Shown one piece after another: positions 6,058-8,632 of a DNA stretch of 8,632 bases. Numbering within the stretch: the first letter of the stretch is position 1; each line of letters opens with the position of its first letter. A model generated the notes under the pieces. It searched no databases. It was not told where the DNA came from and was given only the letters and a program-made list of their open reading frames with translations. The translations under genes were made by a program, and so were the position numbers. Source of the DNA: Candidatus Pacearchaeota archaeon (GTDB lineage Archaea; Nanobdellota; Nanobdellia; Pacearchaeales; GW2011-AR1); assembly GCA_016176815.1 (NCBI GenBank), contig JACOWL010000013.1, forward strand, positions 1 to 8,632, given 5' to 3'.

Positions 6058-6726
6058 ATGAAAATAAAAGATCTCCCAGAGCAAAATAGGCCAAGAGAGC
6101 GTTTCTTAAAGCATGGTCCCGAAGCTTTAAGCGATGCAGAATTGTTTGCTATAATTTTAAGAACTGGAACTATTAATGAAAATGTTGTTGATATGTCAAA
6201 TCGTTTAATTAAAGAGTATACTTTAGAAAAACTTTTTGATTGTTCTCTAAAAGAATTACAAAAAATTAAAGGTCTTGGTCCAAGCAAGGCAATGCAACTT
6301 CTTGCTATGGCAGAATTAGGAAAGAGATACTCTCAATCTAAAAATCCTGTTAAAAAAATAACAAATGCAAAAGATGTTTTTAATTATTTTAATGAAAGAC
6401 TAAAAAACGAAAAGCAGGAAAATTTTTATATTTTGATTTTAAACAATGCAAATAATATAATAAAAGAAGAATTAATCTCAAAAGGAGTTTTAGATGCTGC
6501 GATTTTGCATCCGCGTGAAGTTTTCAAACCCGCAATAAAAAATTCAGCAAGCAAAATAATTTTAATTCACAATCATCCTTCAGGAAATCCTCAACCGAGC
6601 AATGAAGATTTGGAAATAACAAAAAAACTAATTGAAGCTGGAAAATTAATTGATATAAAAGTTTTGGATCATGTGATTATAGGAAATGGAAGTTGGTGGA
6701 GCTGGATTGAGGATGATAGGATTTAA
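6058..6726 (+). CDS. radC: RadC-family JAMM/MPN protein
   Basis: This 222-residue protein matches full-length RadC (UPF0758). The N-terminus has RPRERFLKHGPEALSDAELF followed by a helix-hairpin-helix-like LQKIKGLGPSKAMQLLA (67-83). The C-terminal JAMM domain shows HPREVF (151-156) and HNHPSG (171-176). With S181 and D184 these complete the HxH-x7-SxxD metal site, and LDHVIIG closes the domain. The zinc site is intact, so it could be a metalloprotease-fold enzyme. The old link to DNA repair is doubtful in bacteria, and RadC homologues are frequent on mobile elements. The family is mainly bacterial, so transfer into an archaeal genome is likely. Its stop overlaps that of the convergent small Cys/His gene: the two stops share TA within TTAA (6723-6726). 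Confidence 0.92.
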   Translation: MKIKDLPEQNRPRERFLKHGPEALSDAELFAIILRTGTINENVVDMSNRLIKEYTLEKLFDCSLKELQKIKGLGPSKAMQLLAMAELGKRYSQSKNPVKKITNAKDVFNYFNERLKNEKQENFYILILNNANNIIKEELISKGVLDAAILHPREVFKPAIKNSASKIILIHNHPSGNPQPSNEDLEITKKLIEAGKLIDIKVLDHVIIGNGSWWSWIEDDRI

Positions 6727-6938
6727 TCAATTCTACAATATGCTAATTTTCCTCTGAATCTTTTTTGCTCTTCTTTAAAGTGTTTTTTACATAAATAACT
6801 CCATCCTTTATTTTTGTGTTTGTTTCCTAGTAAGGAAGGATAAACTTCTTTGTATGCAAGGTTTTTACAATTTCCCTGATAATCACATAGATATCTTTTT
6901 TTCCCATTAATAATTTTGTATCTGATTGTGGTTTTCAT
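6723..6938 (-). CDS. small Cys/His-rich protein, possible zinc binder
   Basis: This 71-residue basic protein reads MKTTIRYKIINGKKRYLCDY at its start. C18 and C24 (C-x5-C) and C50 with H53 (C-x2-H, in YLCKKHFKEEQ) could bind one zinc ion, and an extra Cys is at 68. The rest is rich in Lys, Arg and Tyr, as in small nucleic-acid-binding proteins, but I do not recognise a named family. It is convergent with radC and their stop codons overlap, which leaves no room for a separate terminator. A T-rich box on its strand near 6958-6967 is centred about 25 bases before the ATG and is only a weak promoter candidate. Confidence 0.7.
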   Translation of the reverse strand: MKTTIRYKIINGKKRYLCDYQGNCKNLAYKEVYPSLLGNKHKNKGWSYLCKKHFKEEQKRFRGKLAYCRID

Positions 6939-7130
6939 ATTAAAATAAAAAGGGCCAATAAAAAAGAAAAGATTAGATAATGAGCTTTAATCTGTGAGCA
7001 TTGACAATTAATCCTTAATCATAATCTTTAAGGCATCACCTCACATCACAAAAGTTCATTTTGGATTACAAATGTTGTAATATTTCTAATGCTCTCCAAA
7101 TCCATTGACCCATACCTAGCCAGGTAAATA
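6939..7130. other. intergenic stretch with two inverted repeats
   Basis: No gene is convincing here. ATTACAA (7065-7071) and TTGTAAT (7075-7081) are perfect arms around ATG, and CCTTAA (7013-7018) pairs with TTAAGG (7028-7033). A short - strand frame ending at about 7045 encodes MDLESIRNITTFVIQNELL without a clear start signal, so it may be a gene remnant. The stretch must also hold the promoter of the Cys/His gene. Confidence 0.3.
7065..7081. repeat. perfect 7-bp inverted repeat ATTACAA/TTGTAAT
   Basis: Two 7-bp arms flank a 3-base spacer between two - strand genes. This is suitable for a dimeric regulator or a short hairpin. No copy is seen near another promoter in the window. Confidence 0.45.
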
Positions 7131-7598
7131 TTAACCTAATAATTTAGTATTCCAGTTCGTCATCTGTATCTTATTATCAAGTTTTGCCTTTTCAATTTCA
7201 AGTTTTTCAATCTCATTTTCAATTTCTGCCTCATCTAACTGAGCAACAAAATTCTTTGTTTCCTTTTCACTATACCAAGAACCTCTTTTTCTTTCAAATA
7301 AATTACTCAGATGAGCTATCTTGCTTCTTATATCTCCTACTTTAATTATTGCTTCTGCCAAATTAATCTTTTCTCCTGAAATTTCAGAATCAAGATTTGT
7401 TCTTGTTATTCTTATTTTTAGTCTTCTTATTTCATCAATCTTGACATTAATTTCTTCTGAAAGATTTTTAGGATTAAATTCAGACTTCTTTCCATCTTCA
7501 ACATAAACATTATCTTTTCTTAAGTTAATTAGTCTAGCAAGTCTGCTTTTCTCTTTTTTTAATAAGCTCAAAGCTTCTCCAAGATTCATATCTTCCAT
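7131..7598 (-). CDS. DIP1984-like helical coiled-coil protein
   Basis: This 155-residue protein is almost entirely charged helix: LGEALSLLKKEKSRLARLINLR at the start, then two more heptad-like segments, ending IENEIEKLEIEKAKLDNKIQ. The signatures RITRTN (63-68) and TNWNTKLL (147-154) match the DIP1984 family (listed, as I recall, as DUF6847), as does the overall length. The family has no established biochemical role, and no membrane or metal-binding features are seen. The ATG at 7598 has TATAAATTATATA (7616-7628) centred about 24 bases upstream, fitting a leaderless start. A second in-frame ATG lies three codons in. It follows the BRO-N gene on the same strand after 67 bases, so read-through transcription is possible. 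Confidence 0.75.
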   Translation of the reverse strand: MEDMNLGEALSLLKKEKSRLARLINLRKDNVYVEDGKKSEFNPKNLSEEINVKIDEIRRLKIRITRTNLDSEISGEKINLAEAIIKVGDIRSKIAHLSNLFERKRGSWYSEKETKNFVAQLDEAEIENEIEKLEIEKAKLDNKIQMTNWNTKLLG

Positions 7599-7613
7599 AA
7601 AGAATTAAAATTT

Positions 7614-7630
7614 TGTATAAATTATATAAT
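7614..7630 (-). promoter_or_regulatory. TATA-like box of the DIP1984-like gene
   Basis: On the - strand TATATAATTTATA (7628-7616) is centred about 24 bases before the ATG at 7598, the spacing seen at several other genes in the window. Confidence 0.5.
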
Positions 7631-7639
7631 CCGTGTGTA

Positions 7640-7662
7640 AGTTTCCGGGTATGCAAAAACTT
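7640..7662 (-). terminator. possible hairpin after the BRO-N gene
   Basis: AAGTTT (7640-7645) and AAACTT (7657-7662) can pair around an 11-base loop just past the BRO-N stop. The stem is AT-rich and short, so a terminator role is only possible. Confidence 0.2.
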
Positions 7663-7665
7663 CAT

Positions 7666-8517
7666 CTAACTAGCATAACTTATCTGAATTTTTCTTTTTT
7701 TCTTTAGTTTTTCTGGAATATCTAAAAAATTTTCTTCTGTAACAACGCTCTCTCCAGTTTTCTCTTCTAGCTCTTTTCTTGCATTGCCTGCAACCTCTCC
7801 GCCTTGTTTTGCTGCAAATTTATTTTCATCAAATCCTTTTGCATCTTTTGTTTTTGCAATTTTTGTAGTTGCTGCCTCTCCCAACATGCTAAAAATTAAT
7901 TCCAAATCATCCATATGATCTCGCAGATTTTCTCTATTTAATTTCTTTAATTTCTTATATTCTTCAACTGTTTTTCCAAATGCTGCCTGACTTATTTCAT
8001 TAGTAAGAATTGCAAATTCAATTTCTTCTTTGATTCCTCTATTTCTCCATTCATCTGTTAAATCCTGTCTAATTGCAATTCCTCTCAATCTTTTTTCAAT
8101 CCAATCTTTTGAATATCCTTTTTGTTCATATAATTGCTTCATTCTTTCCTGAGCTAATTCAGGATTTTCAATTTCCTGAACTCTTTCATAACCGACTTTT
8201 GCAAGCCATCTTTTAAATGGCTCTGCTTTTTTTGAAGGGATTGATTGAATTATTCTAAAAATTCCTTCTGTATCTGCGCAATTCATTTGCTGGCTACCTC
8301 CTTCAGTCTGAACCGAAAGGGTACGTACAATTTGTACCCATCCTTCTCCAAGAACTTCATCTCTTTGTTTTAATTTCTGAATATATTGTTTAGAATCCTT
8401 AGAATCTGTTAAAACGGAAATAATATCTTCTACAACAAACCACCATCTTTCTGCAAACCACACTTTTCTTATTCTTTTTCCGTTAAAAATAGCTATATGT
8501 GTTTCTTCTTTTTCCAT
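7666..8517 (-). CDS. BRO-N domain protein, DinD/antirepressor-like
   Basis: This 283-residue protein has a BRO-N domain at about 8-110: IAIFNGKRIRKVWFAERWWF, VEDIISVLTDSKD, then the late TEGIFRIIQSIPSKKAEPFKRWLA. The second half carries a distinct conserved block with LTDEWRNRGIKEEIEFAILT (153-172), NRENLRDHMDDLELIF (194-209), LGEAATTKIA (212-221), KDAKGFDENKFAAKQGG (224-240) and AGNARKELEEKTG (243-255). BRO-N domains bind DNA and are typical of prophage antirepressors, viral Bro proteins and the SOS-induced DinD. The DHM...E arrangement recalls DinD, but I would not call it dinD from sequence alone. A function in damage or phage-state regulation is inference. An ATTTAAAG box is centred about 25 bases before the ATG, and an upstream - strand gene ends 15 bases before it. 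Confidence 0.85.
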   Translation of the reverse strand: MEKEETHIAIFNGKRIRKVWFAERWWFVVEDIISVLTDSKDSKQYIQKLKQRDEVLGEGWVQIVRTLSVQTEGGSQQMNCADTEGIFRIIQSIPSKKAEPFKRWLAKVGYERVQEIENPELAQERMKQLYEQKGYSKDWIEKRLRGIAIRQDLTDEWRNRGIKEEIEFAILTNEISQAAFGKTVEEYKKLKKLNRENLRDHMDDLELIFSMLGEAATTKIAKTKDAKGFDENKFAAKQGGEVAGNARKELEEKTGESVVTEENFLDIPEKLKKKRKIQISYAS

Positions 8518-8532
8518 TTTTATCTCAATTGA

Positions 8533-8632
8533 CTAAACTTTAAATTTGTTTGTATTTTTCCTTCCATCCAAATAAGTTACAATGATCTTCCTGCTTTTTT
8601 CATCTTCAACAAGATAAGAGTAGAGTTCGTTT
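8533..8632 (-). CDS. 3' end of an unidentified protein
   Basis: An open - strand frame enters from the right edge and encodes 32 residues, with ELYSYLVEDEKSRKIIVTYL and then a basic DGRKNTNKFKV, before a TAG at 8535-8533. The alternating hydrophobic pattern looks like a closing beta strand pair, but no family can be named from so little. It ends 15 bases before the BRO-N ATG on the same strand, so the two may form an operon. Confidence 0.55.
   Translation of the reverse strand, partial: NELYSYLVEDEKSRKIIVTYLDGRKNTNKFKV
8538..8553 (-). promoter_or_regulatory. BRE/TATA-like box of the BRO-N gene
   Basis: On the - strand ACAAACAA precedes ATTTAAAG (8545-8538), centred about 25 bases before the ATG at 8517. 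It overlaps the last codons of the preceding gene. Confidence 0.5.

Noticed and set aside
6939..7130. tRNA or C/D-box RNA in the gap
   Set aside because: No T-loop, no cloverleaf pairing and no properly spaced C and D boxes were found.
1..8632. CRISPR array
   Set aside because: No set of regularly spaced direct repeats of 20 bases or more is visible.

Overview
The window looks like a chromosomal segment of an AT-rich archaeon, most likely a small-genome DPANN-type lineage (Woesearchaeota/Pacearchaeota-like). Three things point there. The topoisomerase I remnant has archaeal TopA wording. Most genes are preceded by a BRE/TATA-like box centred about 24-27 nt before the ATG, which is the geometry of leaderless archaeal transcripts. 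Only one gene has a strong Shine-Dalgarno. The lineage is an inference from sequence style, not from a database search.

Layout. At 1-56 is the 3' end of an unidentified + strand gene. At 122-1793 is an overlapping pair: an MtnA-type aldose-phosphate isomerase and a zinc class II aldolase. Together they suggest a short salvage route for 5-methylthioribose-1-phosphate (the 'DHAP shunt' logic). At 1868-3976 is a broken archaeal topA in three reading-frame blocks. It has two separate out-of-frame internal deletions that cancel each other, and it has lost the TOPRIM glutamate region and the RVQGP region. At 4001-4292 is a 292-bp non-coding MITE-like element with perfect 15-bp terminal inverted repeats and a 9-bp target duplication. 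It sits in the loop of a former hairpin between topA and the next gene.

At 4401-4691 is a single-RRM RNA-binding protein. Its leader carries two tiny ORFs chained to it by ATGA overlaps. At 4825-4998 on the - strand is a 57-residue gene with a well-placed TATA box. At 5261-6007 is a membrane-anchored SIMPL-domain protein, and at 6058-6726 a RadC/JAMM protein.

The right part, read on the - strand, holds an unknown 3'-terminal fragment (8533-8631), a BRO-N/DinD-like protein (7666-8517), a DIP1984-like coiled-coil protein (7131-7598) and a small Cys/His protein (6723-6938) whose stop overlaps that of radC. RadC, BRO-N and DIP1984-like proteins are common in bacteria and mobile elements, so this part reads as accessory, partly acquired DNA. 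No rRNA, tRNA or CRISPR array was seen.

The best candidates for follow-up are the MITE and its hairpin target, the doubly deleted topA, and the chained mini-ORF leader of the RRM gene.
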